From positions 1 through 61,960 of the forward strand of contig NZ_JAFIWA010000009.1 in the NCBI RefSeq assembly GCF_018588945.1: a stretch of 61,960 nucleotides of DNA, written 5' to 3'. The translations under genes and the position numbers were made by a program. Below, one piece after another: positions 17,177 through 26,612 of this stretch (position 1 is its first letter; the number at the start of each line of letters is the position of its first letter). Source of the stretch: Microbacterium flavescens. GTDB lineage: Bacteria; Actinomycetota; Actinomycetes; Actinomycetales; Microbacteriaceae. The notes under the pieces were generated by a model, which did not search any database, was not told the origin of the DNA, and worked only from the letters and a program-made list of their open reading frames with translations.

Positions 17177-18687
17177 CGACTGCACCGGACGAGTCTGCGG
17201 CGAACGCCCAGGCAGCCCACAAAATACTGCAGGCGCTCGGCGACCGCCTTCGTGAGGCGGCTCGTCACTCGCTGGCGGCGATGCCTGCGGCACAGGACTC
17301 CGACCCGGCTCGAGCCGCGGCCACACTGCTTCACGCGCTCATCGAGGCTGTAGCACCCTCTGCAGCGATCGCTGAGCGCTGGCTGCTGTTCACGGCCGTG
17401 CACACGCGCTACCCCGGCACCGCCGAATTCCTGAGATTCTCTCGCGGCTTGCAGTCTCGCACCACCGAGGATTCCATCGAGGCGCTCCTGATCAGCTGCC
17501 TGCGCTCTCCTGGGTCGTACATCGCCACGGGTATGCGCGTGGTCACTGACGTGCCAGTCGTGGAGGTCTATACGGCGGCGACGACCGGCTACGTCACCGG
17601 CATACAGCGGGTCGTCCGCGAGACCGTACCCCGCTGGGCGGCCCGTGGCCCGATCGCGCTTGTCCGCTGGAACGACGAGCACTCGGCGCTGCAGTCGCTC
17701 ACCGCGCAGGAGTCGGCGCGCGCGGGTGGGACGGGGCGTGGGGATATCGCGTCGTCCGATCCTGAGCTCATCGTGCCGTACCGCACTGACGTGGCCTTTC
17801 TGGATGCGCCGCGTGGGGGCAGCGCCGACGGATGGGCGGCGATGGCACGGTTCTCGGGCAATCGCGTGCACCATGTCGGCTACGATCTCATCCCGCTCAC
17901 GAGTGCCGACCTGCGAGAGCCAGGCGAGTCAGCCGACTCTACGGCGTTGATCTCGGTGGTCAAGCATTCGAGCTCCGTGGCGTGCATATCGGCGGCGACG
18001 GCGGCCGAGTTCGACGGGTACGCCCAAGCGCTCCCGGCGCAGGGCCTCGCCGGGCCGGAGGTGCGTGCCGTACCGCTGCCGGAGGTGACTGTGCAGCACG
18101 GAAGGACTCCCGTCAGCCGTGACCGCGACACGGGTGAACGTGTGGTCATTGCTTGCCCGGGCACTCGTGAGAAGCACAAGAACCACGAGGCGATCCTTTG
18201 GGCGGCCGAACGACTTTGGCGCGACGGGCTCGAGTTCGAGCTGCGCTTCATGGGCCGCATGGGCCGCGACCACTCGTCGTTCCTGGGTGTGCAGAATCAC
18301 CTCATCATGCGCGGCCGGCGCATCGTTGAGCTCGGGTTAGTGAGCGACGACCACTTGTGGGAGGAACTCGCGAGCGCTGACGCCGTGGTATTCGCTTCCT
18401 TGCAGGAAGGCTTCGGGCTGCCCGTCGTCGAGGCGCTGTCGGTAGGCACCCCCGTCATGACGACGTCGTACGGTAGCCAGGGCGAGATCGCCCGAGGTGG
18501 CGGTTGTATAACGGTCGACCCCCGCGACGATCAGTCGATTACTGAGGGGCTGAGGCGACTGGTGAGCGAACCGGGGCTGCGTGCACAACTGCGAGCCGAG
18601 ATTGCTGCGCGGCCGCAGCGCAGTTGGGACGACTACGCCGATGAATTGTGGTCGTTCTTCTTCGCCAACGAGGTGAGCGCGCGGTGA
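17173..18687 (+). CDS. Large glycosyltransferase family 4 protein (tandem paralog 1)
   Basis: A 504-aa GT4 enzyme. The ATG at 17173 overlaps the methyltransferase stop. The N-terminal 110 residues are helical with no recognised domain. TGIQRVVRETV then opens the GT-B acceptor domain, and the donor domain carries CPGTREKHKNHEAILWAAE and LQEGFGLPVVEALSVG. It ends RSWDDYADELW. The next gene has the same layout and motifs, so the pair arose by tandem duplication. The family includes rhamnosyl- and mannosyltransferases that extend polysaccharides; the linkage is unknown. Confidence 0.82.
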   Translation: MTTAPDESAANAQAAHKILQALGDRLREAARHSLAAMPAAQDSDPARAAATLLHALIEAVAPSAAIAERWLLFTAVHTRYPGTAEFLRFSRGLQSRTTEDSIEALLISCLRSPGSYIATGMRVVTDVPVVEVYTAATTGYVTGIQRVVRETVPRWAARGPIALVRWNDEHSALQSLTAQESARAGGTGRGDIASSDPELIVPYRTDVAFLDAPRGGSADGWAAMARFSGNRVHHVGYDLIPLTSADLREPGESADSTALISVVKHSSSVACISAATAAEFDGYAQALPAQGLAGPEVRAVPLPEVTVQHGRTPVSRDRDTGERVVIACPGTREKHKNHEAILWAAERLWRDGLEFELRFMGRMGRDHSSFLGVQNHLIMRGRRIVELGLVSDDHLWEELASADAVVFASLQEGFGLPVVEALSVGTPVMTTSYGSQGEIARGGGCITVDPRDDQSITEGLRRLVSEPGLRAQLRAEIAARPQRSWDDYADELWSFFFANEVSAR

Positions 18688-20234
18688 TGCGTAGCGTGTT
18701 TCGGCTGTCCAAGGGCCGTCGACCAGGATCTGCCGCGTCGATGACGGAGCTCATGGGCGTCAAGCTGCCTGCCGTCCGGCTTGCGACTCTCGCCGACGCG
18801 CTCGGCAAGCCTCTGCCCGCCGGCCACGACGACGAGGCCGTGGCAGCGATCGTTGATCCTGCAGACTGGTCGCAGGTGTGGCTCGCTCTTGCTGTGCTGT
18901 CGGGCCGCCTTCCCGATGAGGCGGTGGTGACGCGAGTAGCGCGGGAGGCCGAGTTCGAGCCGCTCGGGCTTGCGAAGGCGATCGTTGCGCAACTCCCTCC
19001 GGGAAATGCCGTGCGCTCCGTGCGTGTCGTGACGAACGTGGTGGTCGATGTCGGCAATACGGCGGCAGCTTCCTTCACCACCGGCATCCAGCGTGTCGTG
19101 CGTGAGACGGTGAGTCGCTGGATGGCTACGCAAGACGACGTCCTGCCTGTCGCGTGGACGGCGGACTTCGGTGCGATGCGCACGCTCACCCGTAGCGAGG
19201 CCGCGTCCTTCGGCGTCGATGATCCCGGGCTGCCGATCGCTCCAGAAGACGCCGACCTGGTGGTGCCCTGGCGCGCGGTGATGACCACCGCCGAACTCGC
19301 CGCCGAACCTGAACGCAGCACACGCATGCGCGCTCTGAGCCGGTTCAGTGGGAATCCCTCGGGTTCGATTGCCTACGATCTTGTGCCCGTCGTCGCGGCT
19401 GAGACCACTGCGGCCGGAATGTCCGACGTATTTGCCCGCCACCTCACCGCCTTGCGTTACAACCGCCGCATCGCCACCATCTCGCACTCCGTGGCTGACG
19501 AGTACGAAGGCTGGAAGTCGGGCCTGCGCGCAATCGGCATGGCGGGACCGGACGTTGTAGGGGTGCCCTTGCCCGTGGTGGCGGGTGTCGCAAGCGACGA
19601 CGGATTCGCCCAGGCGCGTCAACAGCTCGTGGTCGAGCCATGGCCGATGGTGCTCGTGGTGGGATCGCATGAGCCGCGAAAGAATCACCTTCCTCTGCTG
19701 GAGGCGGCCGAAAAGCTGTGGTCCGAGGGACTGTGCTTCTCGCTCGCCTTTATCGGTGGGCGATCCTGGGGCGGTGCGGAGTTCGCAAGCCGCGCCGGGG
19801 GGCTCGTCGCGGCCGGGCGACCCTTGCGGATCGTCGCCGGCGCATCGGACGACGTCATCTGGGCCGCCTACCGACTGGCACGGTTCACCATGTTCCCCTC
19901 CTTCTATGAGGGTTTCGGACTTCCGGTGGCCGAGTCGCTCGCGTCGGGCACGCCCTGCATCACCTCGGGATTCGGCAGCATGAAGGAGATCGCCGAGGGC
20001 GGAGGAGCCATCCTGGTCAACGCATACTCCGACGATGACATCCGCGAGAAGATGCGACTGCTCCTCACCGACGATGCACTCATCCAGCGACTGCGTGCCG
20101 AGGCGGCCGCCCGTTCGCCGCGCACGTGGGACGACTACGCGACCGATCTCTGGGACGAGCTCGTGGTGCCGCTTCGGCCCGAATGCAGGCGTTGGTCGGA
20201 AGAGGGTCGGCGCGATCGGAGCGCAGCATCCTAA
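18687..20234 (+). CDS. Large glycosyltransferase family 4 protein (tandem paralog 2)
   Basis: A 515-aa paralog of the preceding enzyme, starting at the ATG that shares a base with its stop (TGATG). It has the same order of landmarks: an N-terminal helical region, TGIQRVVRETV, GSHEPRKNHLPLLEAAEKLW, FPSFYEGFGLPVAESLASG and a final RTWDDYATDLW. Divergence between the copies is considerable, which suggests two different linkages rather than dosage. Translation of all three genes from 16121 is probably coupled. Confidence 0.82.
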   Translation: MRSVFRLSKGRRPGSAASMTELMGVKLPAVRLATLADALGKPLPAGHDDEAVAAIVDPADWSQVWLALAVLSGRLPDEAVVTRVAREAEFEPLGLAKAIVAQLPPGNAVRSVRVVTNVVVDVGNTAAASFTTGIQRVVRETVSRWMATQDDVLPVAWTADFGAMRTLTRSEAASFGVDDPGLPIAPEDADLVVPWRAVMTTAELAAEPERSTRMRALSRFSGNPSGSIAYDLVPVVAAETTAAGMSDVFARHLTALRYNRRIATISHSVADEYEGWKSGLRAIGMAGPDVVGVPLPVVAGVASDDGFAQARQQLVVEPWPMVLVVGSHEPRKNHLPLLEAAEKLWSEGLCFSLAFIGGRSWGGAEFASRAGGLVAAGRPLRIVAGASDDVIWAAYRLARFTMFPSFYEGFGLPVAESLASGTPCITSGFGSMKEIAEGGGAILVNAYSDDDIREKMRLLLTDDALIQRLRAEAAARSPRTWDDYATDLWDELVVPLRPECRRWSEEGRRDRSAAS

Positions 20235-20750
20235 GGAGCCAGAGCGGCACGAGGGGTTGTACCAGCGCCATTTCTTCGTTGAACAGCGCCGGTACATCAA
20301 CGAGAGTTCGCTGCGCGCGCGAAGCATCGTCGACGAGCGGGGATTCCGTCTGAAAACAGATCTCGTCGACCGCTCCTTTACGAGGCCAGGTGGCAAAGAT
20401 CATGCTGATTACGCCAACCGAGGACGGTGTGACCTGCCGTGTTCTACGGTTCGAAACGTAGTTCGCAGCGACCGGGTGGTTAGAGCGATCGTTACTGGAG
20501 GGCGCTCCCGGCAGATCGCAGAAGGTATGAAGACGGTCCGCTCGCCGACTGAGAGCGAAGAAGAATTCCCCAGCAATTTGAGGATCGGAGGAGGTAACCG
20601 ATTGGCACCGACCCACGAGCCTGTTTCGGCGCGCTCCGGCTCTCCCTTCTTGCTTATGTCCGCGCCCCTTGGCGAGGATGGCCAGGAAATTCATGGCCGA
20701 GCGCATCAGCTAGATTGGTGGAAACGACGATCACTGGCAAGGACGGTACC
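20235..20750 (+). other. 516-bp gap of lower GC content; no gene recognised
   Basis: Base composition falls to roughly 53-56% GC on the lines counted, against two-thirds or more in the flanks. Short open frames exist on both strands (for example a minus frame at 20080-20706) but none has a start with a ribosome-binding site or a recognisable family. It may be a decayed gene, a remnant of transfer, or a long regulatory region for the gene at 20751. Confidence 0.5.
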
Positions 20751-23252
20751 GTGCTGACAACACTGGGGATCGTCGTGTTCTTCTCGGTCGCCGCCACGAT
20801 CGTCGGGCTACCGGTGGCCCTGAGGCTGCGGCGCGACGGGGAAGGCTGGGCACGGGTGGCGGCGGATGCCCTTCCCCTCGGCATTGTGCTTGCCACGCTG
20901 ACCGGCACGGCTGGCGTTTGGCTGGGCTGGCCGGCGGTGGTAGTTTGCATGATCGGCTGGGTCTCGCTCGTCGTCCTCGCCGTGTTGCGGTTGCGCCATG
21001 GCGACGCCCCGGTCCGTCCGACTCGTCCGCGCCGCATCTGGTTCGCGATCCTGGTCGTTGTCACCGCCGTTGGAGCGGTTGTGCTGCGACTGCACGAGGT
21101 GGAGTTCGTGCCGTGGGTCGGTGACATGGGGGCGTATGTCAACTGGGCAAACGAGTTCGTGCGATCCGGACTCTTCACGGCCAATTGGCCTCCGTTATTC
21201 CCGCTGCTGTTGACCGGCTCGGCCGCCGTGTTCGGCACCGCTCACACAACAGCAATCGTCGCCGTCTGCGGGTTCGCGCTGCTGACATCGGTCGCCGTAT
21301 TGCTGTCGCGTCTCGGCGTGCCTAGCGGCTTTGTGCTGGCTGCGGTGGCCGTGCTGGCTATTCACCCGCATGTGATCTGGTACGCGACGTTCCCAAGCAG
21401 CGAGGCGCTCAACGCTCCCCTCTTCGTCGTGTGGGCGGGCCTGGTGCATGCAACGTTGGCGGTGCCGCGGCGCATACTCCCCGCCACCCTCGGAGCGCAA
21501 CTGCTCGTCATCACGGCGCTCTCATTGCTGCGCGGGTCCGGGGTGTTTTTCATTGTGCCGATAGTGACCCTCCTGGTCGCGACCCTGGCGGTGCCCGACT
21601 GGCGTGCTGCTCGCCGGCGCACGGCTGCGACGGCGGCTGTAACCGTGCTCGGGGCGGGCGTCGGGTATTGGTACGGCATTGCGAAGATTCCCGGTTATTT
21701 CGTGGACATGCAGGTGGCCAATCTCGTTCCGGGACCGTTGGTCAACATGCTGCAGACGTTTGGACTCCTTGACATGGGACCGGCCGCCGTCGCCGCCATC
21801 CTGCTACCGGTGATACTCCTCAGTACGGTCGCGTGGCGCCTCCCGGATACCCGCGCCGTGCGGCTCACGCGCGCGCCGGCGAGTCTCGGAATTTCGGCCG
21901 GTATTGTGATCCTGCTTGCGACCGTCGCTTGCCTCGCAGCGGGAGCGCTCACCGGCGGCATTCTCGTGCGAATCGGGCTGGGGTTCGTGATCGCAGCAGC
22001 CGTGACGTTCGCGTTGCTGCCCCGAGCTCGGCGCGGCGCCTCCTTTGATCTGCTCTTGATGCTCTTCGCCGTGAGCATCGTCATGTTTCTCGCCCTGCAC
22101 ACCGTGCGGCTTGGGCCCGACCGTGGTCATTCGTTCTACATATATTGGGACCGCTACCTGGTGAGCGAGGTGCTGCCGGCGCTGATCATCGTGAGCGCGC
22201 TGGGCGCCGCTGCACTCTGGCCCCTACTCCGCTCGCGCGCCCTGAAAGCCACAAGCGCGGCGGTTGCGGGAGCTGCGATCGTTGGCATGTCTGCGGGACC
22301 TGTAGCGCTTCAGTCGTCGGGCACCGAGATGGCGGGCGCCTACGACTTCACCGGACGACTGGCGGCCTGGGCTGAGCCAGGCGACACCGCGATGTGGTCG
22401 AGCACGGACGGAGCGGGGGTGGTGGGCTGGGGATTTCCCAACACTTGGATGTCGTTCGCGGTACCGTTACGCCGCACATTCGGGATTGATGTCATAAACG
22501 GCGGTCAGGGTCGACCCAACTTCTCCAACGACGAAGTGCTCGACGAGGAACTGGTCTCCGACTACCTCGCCTGCAGACCCGGTGTGAACGAGGTGCTCGT
22601 TTACGAGTTGTCGGGCACTGGACCGACGATCGGGCAACGACTAGACGAGCCAGGCTGGAGCACGGAGAAGCTCGGGTTTGAACGTGGCGTCGTCACCGTG
22701 CTCCACCAGCCGGCGTCGCAGGGTTGGCTGCCGATCGGTTTCGACGTGACCGTGTGGCGAGTCACCGCGCCGGTTGACGCCAGTGAGACCGATGAATGCC
22801 CGACGACCGCTCCGCCCCCAGCTGCAGTACCGGCAGATCCGACTTGGGCGTTCCATGCTGGCAGTGCTGCGGTCGGAATGCTCGGCGACGGATGGTCGGA
22901 GCCAGAGTCGTGGGGCACGTGGTCCGATGGCGGAGAGGCGTCGGTGCATCTAGCTCTTCCCGAATCTTGGTCAGGCGCCGCGAGACTGGCGGCCAATCTC
23001 GAGGCTTACGTCCCGACTGGTGGCAATGCCCAGCGCGTCCAGGTACACGCGGGGAACAACCTGCTAGGGGAATGGATGGTCGGGTCGGCCACGACGCTCA
23101 ACCTGCAAATTCCCACGACGGCGATCGCTAGGGGCGGCATCGATCTAACCTTCTCGATGCCTGACGCGGTCTCCCCTGCAGACTCAGGGGAGTCCGCCGA
23201 CGAACGCATGCTCGGCGTGGGGCTGCGCAGCATTACACTCAGCGCTCCCTGA
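20751..23252 (+). CDS. Polytopic membrane protein, GT-C-type glycosyltransferase-like
   Basis: An 833-aa protein with about twelve hydrophobic segments up to residue 535, then a soluble C-terminal region of about 300 residues. Asp125 in VGDMGAYVNWA, in the first large loop after a membrane segment, fits the catalytic loop of GT-C enzymes (PMT/ArnT-like) that use lipid-linked sugars. The GTG at 20751 is preferred over a TTG at 20715 and GTG at 20718 because AAGGA lies seven bases before it. The C-terminal region may be a carbohydrate-binding domain outside the cell. The function is inferred from topology and context. Confidence 0.7.
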   Translation: MLTTLGIVVFFSVAATIVGLPVALRLRRDGEGWARVAADALPLGIVLATLTGTAGVWLGWPAVVVCMIGWVSLVVLAVLRLRHGDAPVRPTRPRRIWFAILVVVTAVGAVVLRLHEVEFVPWVGDMGAYVNWANEFVRSGLFTANWPPLFPLLLTGSAAVFGTAHTTAIVAVCGFALLTSVAVLLSRLGVPSGFVLAAVAVLAIHPHVIWYATFPSSEALNAPLFVVWAGLVHATLAVPRRILPATLGAQLLVITALSLLRGSGVFFIVPIVTLLVATLAVPDWRAARRRTAATAAVTVLGAGVGYWYGIAKIPGYFVDMQVANLVPGPLVNMLQTFGLLDMGPAAVAAILLPVILLSTVAWRLPDTRAVRLTRAPASLGISAGIVILLATVACLAAGALTGGILVRIGLGFVIAAAVTFALLPRARRGASFDLLLMLFAVSIVMFLALHTVRLGPDRGHSFYIYWDRYLVSEVLPALIIVSALGAAALWPLLRSRALKATSAAVAGAAIVGMSAGPVALQSSGTEMAGAYDFTGRLAAWAEPGDTAMWSSTDGAGVVGWGFPNTWMSFAVPLRRTFGIDVINGGQGRPNFSNDEVLDEELVSDYLACRPGVNEVLVYELSGTGPTIGQRLDEPGWSTEKLGFERGVVTVLHQPASQGWLPIGFDVTVWRVTAPVDASETDECPTTAPPPAAVPADPTWAFHAGSAAVGMLGDGWSEPESWGTWSDGGEASVHLALPESWSGAARLAANLEAYVPTGGNAQRVQVHAGNNLLGEWMVGSATTLNLQIPTTAIARGGIDLTFSMPDAVSPADSGESADERMLGVGLRSITLSAP

Positions 23253-23360
23253 CGTGAGGAAGCTGGGTGACGGCGCGTCGGTAAAGGCCGGGTAGACTTG
23301 GGTGTCGGACGTGGCCGGCACAACCGCAGTGTCGCCGCCCCCAGCGATTTAAGGTCATAC

Positions 23361-24512
23361 ATGCGAGTCTTCGTCCAGGTGCCGTGCCTCAACGAGGAGG
23401 CGACGCTTCCCCTCGTTCTGAACAGCATCCCGAAGCACATTGATGGCGTGGACGAGATCCACGTTCTGGTCGTCGACGACGGCTCGTCGGACAGGACGAT
23501 AGAGGTCGCGCGCGAGCTTGGCGTCGAGCACTTCGTCTTCCACACGCGCAACATGGGCCTCGCGCGCTCCTTCCGCGACGGCGTGGACTACGCGCTCCAG
23601 CACGGCGCCGACATCGTGGTCAACACCGACGGCGACAATCAGTACCCCCAAGAGCGGATCTCGGACCTCGTCCAGCCTATTCTCAGAGGCGAAGCCGACA
23701 TCGTCATCGGCGATCGCCAGACCAAGACGATCGCCCACTTCTCGCCGTTCAAGAAGGTCATGCAGGGCGTGGGCAGCACCATCGTCAACTTCGCGGCAGA
23801 GACCGACCTTCCGGACGCCGCGAGCGGATTCCGTGCATACTCCCGCGAAGCTCTCATCCGGCTCAACGTCGTGACGCAGTTCAGCTACTGCATGGAGACG
23901 ATCATCCAGGCCGGCAACAAGCGCCTGCGTATCGCGAGCGTCCCTATCAAAACGAACCCGAAGACGCGGGAGTCGCGGCTCTTCAAGAACATCTTCCAGC
24001 ACATGGGTCGCTCCGGTCAGGCGATCATGCGCAGTTACGTCATGTTCAAACCCCACGCGGTCTTCCTCACGCTCGCTGCGCTGTTCCTCGTCGGCGCCGC
24101 CATCCCGTTCGGCAGATTCCTGACCCTGACGTGGCTCGGCATGGCAGGCGATCACATCCAGTCGCTCATCTTCGGCTCCGCGATGCTGGTGGGGGCGCTG
24201 CTCAGCGTCGCACTGCTCGTCATCTCGGACATGCTGCGCACAAACCGGACCCTCGTCGAGGACGCGCTCGAACGCATCAAACTCTTGCAGTACGCGCCCG
24301 ATCGTCTCATCGATCCAGCGGCGGTGACGTCGGCAGATGCCTCACACCACCCGTCGCTCCCCGTGAGCGTCGACGCCGTCGAGGCGCTGCTTGCGCGGCG
24401 AGACCATCGTGCGCCGATCGACGATCCGGCAACCGTTGCCGTCGTTGCGCGCGAGCACGAGATGGACCAGGACGGCGCCCGACCCGACGTTCCCGAACCC
24501 GCGTCGCGCTGA
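23361..24512 (+). CDS. Glycosyltransferase family 2 protein with C-terminal membrane helices (DPM1/GtrB-like)
   Basis: A 383-aa protein. The GT-A domain starts RVFVQVPCLNEEATLP, with VDDGSSDRT for nucleotide binding and NTDGDNQYP as the metal-binding acidic motif. Two hydrophobic segments at about 235-260 and 268-292 anchor it, and a hydrophilic tail of about 80 residues follows. This layout is typical of polyprenyl-phosphate mannosyl/glucosyltransferases, which would supply a lipid-linked sugar to GT-C enzymes such as the upstream gene. The ATG at 23361 gives the normal N-terminus. A TAGACT at 23293-23298 may be its -10. Confidence 0.85.
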   Translation: MRVFVQVPCLNEEATLPLVLNSIPKHIDGVDEIHVLVVDDGSSDRTIEVARELGVEHFVFHTRNMGLARSFRDGVDYALQHGADIVVNTDGDNQYPQERISDLVQPILRGEADIVIGDRQTKTIAHFSPFKKVMQGVGSTIVNFAAETDLPDAASGFRAYSREALIRLNVVTQFSYCMETIIQAGNKRLRIASVPIKTNPKTRESRLFKNIFQHMGRSGQAIMRSYVMFKPHAVFLTLAALFLVGAAIPFGRFLTLTWLGMAGDHIQSLIFGSAMLVGALLSVALLVISDMLRTNRTLVEDALERIKLLQYAPDRLIDPAAVTSADASHHPSLPVSVDAVEALLARRDHRAPIDDPATVAVVAREHEMDQDGARPDVPEPASR

Positions 24513-24551
24513 CCGCATCTCATCTGCTCGTCGAACCCATGGGAGACCCGT

Positions 24552-25625
24552 GTGCTTAACACGCTGAAGCGCATCGCGAAGGATCTGCTCGCAATCACCT
24601 GGATTCGTCGCGTCTACGAGGTCGTGAACCGCGTCGTGCTCGAGACGTTTGGTTCGAGCCGCGTCCTCACCCACTTCTGGTACTTCGTGAGCTTCATCAC
24701 ATTCAATCGCGAGCAGTCGGCCGTCCTGCGCGGTAGGCGCGACTATTACCGAAACAAGCATCGTGACCGCGTGACGCATGTTGAGCTGCGCCGCAACGTC
24801 CACAGGCTGGAGAAGGGTCTCATCATGCGGCCTCGCCGTGATGTGTTCGCCCGGGACTACATCACCGAGACGATCGAGTTCTACGAGGAGGCCGTCGGCC
24901 AATGTCGCGTATCTCCGGGCACGATGGAGCAGAGCGAGATGGACTGGGCGCATGACGTGCTCAGCGAGTACTTCCGCGTCGCGGTTGGCGATGACGCGAC
25001 CGTCCAGGCCGCTCGCGCGCGGTTCACAGCAGCGGAACACCCAGGTGAGTTCACGGGCAAGGTTCCCTATGTCAAGCAGCGCTTGTCCGACATCGACTAC
25101 GAGTCACTCGAGTCGCTCGTCATGCAGCGGCGCAGCGTGCGGTGGTTCGAGGACCGTGAGGTCCCTCGTGACCTCGTTGACAAAGCTCTGCTCCTGGCCC
25201 GTCAGGCGCCGACGGCCTGCAACCGGCTCCCATACGAGTTCCGCATCTTCGACGACCCTGAGCAGGTCAGGGCGGTCTCGGCGATCCCGTTCGGAACGGC
25301 TGGCTACGCCCACAATATTCCCGCGGTCGCCGTTGTCATCGGGAAGCTGGAGTCCTATTTCAGTCCCCGCGACCGCCACGCGATCTACGTCGACAGCTCC
25401 CTCGCGGCCATGCAATTCATGTTGGGTCTGGAGACTCAGGGACTCAGCTCGTCCGTCATCAATTGGCCCGATTTCGAGCCGCTCGAGCGGAAGATGCAGA
25501 AGTACCTCGGACTGTCCCTGACGGACCGCGTCGTCATGCTTATCGCGATCGGCTATGCGCACCCAGAGGGCATGGTGCCGTACTCGCAGAAGAAGGAACT
25601 CGACACCTTCCGACGCTACAACTGA
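24552..25625 (+). CDS. Nitroreductase-family protein with unusual N-terminal domain
   Basis: A 357-aa protein. Residues about 188-357 match the FMN-dependent nitroreductase fold: RRSVRWFEDREV, the ARQAPTACNRLPYEF segment, and a late GLxxxxINW-like region. Residues 1 to about 180 are an added helical domain with a conserved-looking HRLEKGL at 84-90. It starts at GTG 24552 and is nine bases from a flippase-like gene and close to a pyruvyl transferase. Nitroreductase-like proteins occur in polysaccharide clusters with pyruvyl transferases; the substrate is unknown and it may not be a nitroreductase in function. Confidence 0.75.
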   Translation: MLNTLKRIAKDLLAITWIRRVYEVVNRVVLETFGSSRVLTHFWYFVSFITFNREQSAVLRGRRDYYRNKHRDRVTHVELRRNVHRLEKGLIMRPRRDVFARDYITETIEFYEEAVGQCRVSPGTMEQSEMDWAHDVLSEYFRVAVGDDATVQAARARFTAAEHPGEFTGKVPYVKQRLSDIDYESLESLVMQRRSVRWFEDREVPRDLVDKALLLARQAPTACNRLPYEFRIFDDPEQVRAVSAIPFGTAGYAHNIPAVAVVIGKLESYFSPRDRHAIYVDSSLAAMQFMLGLETQGLSSSVINWPDFEPLERKMQKYLGLSLTDRVVMLIAIGYAHPEGMVPYSQKKELDTFRRYN

Positions 25626-25634
25626 TCGGTCGCA

Positions 25635-26612
25635 ATGATCGACGCAGCATCCTTCCCGCGCTGGGGGAAACGCGCCATCCGCTGGGGTATCACCGTGCTG
25701 GTCCTCGGCGTCGTCGCGTACTTCTTCGCTGTCGCGCTGTGGGAGAACTGGGACCGCATCGCCGACGAGCACCTCGCGTTCGACTCCCTGTGGATCCTCG
25801 CCACAATCATGTTCGCGGTCGCTGTACCGCTCACGGGACTCCTATGGAGAAGGATGATCCGGCTGTTGGGTCCGGAATCCCAGGGCCGCCTCACCCGCGT
25901 CGAGGCGATCGTCGTGCAGTGCGCCTCATGGCTGCTCAAGTACATCCCCGGCCAGGTCGGGTCTGTCGTCAACAAAGTCGTGTGGGCCGGCAAGAAAGGC
26001 GTCAGCCGCTCGCTGGTGGTCATCACGTTCGTTTACGAGAACGTGTTTCTTCAGATCGCATCCCTGGTCCCGAGCGTAGTGATCCTGCTCGCGAGTCTGG
26101 GGCCGCAGATCTTCGGCGACAACGCGACTCTGCTCATCCTGCCGCTCCTCGTGCTCGTACCGATGATCGCCATCGGCTACAAGCCGTTCTTCCACCTGCT
26201 CGTCAACATCCCAGCGCGCCGCGTGCTCAAAAGCGAGGTGCCCCCGGACCAGTTCCTAAGCTCCTGGCAGGCCGTCCGCTTTTCATTCGAGTTCCTCGGC
26301 CCGCGCGTTCTCAACGGCATCGGCTTCGTCGTTCTCGCGGGAACCGTTGCCGACATCGGCCCCGAGCACTGGCTGCCGTTCGCGGCCGCGTATGTCCTGG
26401 CTGGCGCCGTCGGCATTCTCGCCTTCTTCGTGCCGAGCGGTCTCGGCGTCCGGGAGGCGATCATCGTGCTCATCCTGAGCCAGTACATTCCCGTCCCGGA
26501 GGCGATCGTCATCAGCCTGCTCGCGCGACTTCTCAGCACGCTCGGCGACGGCCTGGTCGCCCTCCTCTACATCGGCCTCCGCCGCACCATCCCGAAGGAG
26601 TTCCGTCCATGA
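25635..26612 (+). CDS. Flippase-like membrane protein (LPG synthase TM / UPF0104 family)
   Basis: A 325-aa protein with about eight membrane helices. The family hallmarks are the LLKYIPGQVGSVVNKVVW segment and the FVPSGLGVREAIIVLIL motif near residue 270. This domain forms the flippase half of MprF and also stands alone in glycan clusters, where it may translocate lipid-linked intermediates. It lies between the nitroreductase-like gene and a pyruvyl transferase that overlaps its stop. Direction of transport and substrate are unknown. Confidence 0.82.
   Translation: MIDAASFPRWGKRAIRWGITVLVLGVVAYFFAVALWENWDRIADEHLAFDSLWILATIMFAVAVPLTGLLWRRMIRLLGPESQGRLTRVEAIVVQCASWLLKYIPGQVGSVVNKVVWAGKKGVSRSLVVITFVYENVFLQIASLVPSVVILLASLGPQIFGDNATLLILPLLVLVPMIAIGYKPFFHLLVNIPARRVLKSEVPPDQFLSSWQAVRFSFEFLGPRVLNGIGFVVLAGTVADIGPEHWLPFAAAYVLAGAVGILAFFVPSGLGVREAIIVLILSQYIPVPEAIVISLLARLLSTLGDGLVALLYIGLRRTIPKEFRP

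Noticed and set aside
20080..20706. A 208-aa minus-strand open frame over the low-GC gap
   Set aside because: No recognisable domain, and it runs into the antisense of the GT4 gene. It might contain remains of an old gene but cannot be called.
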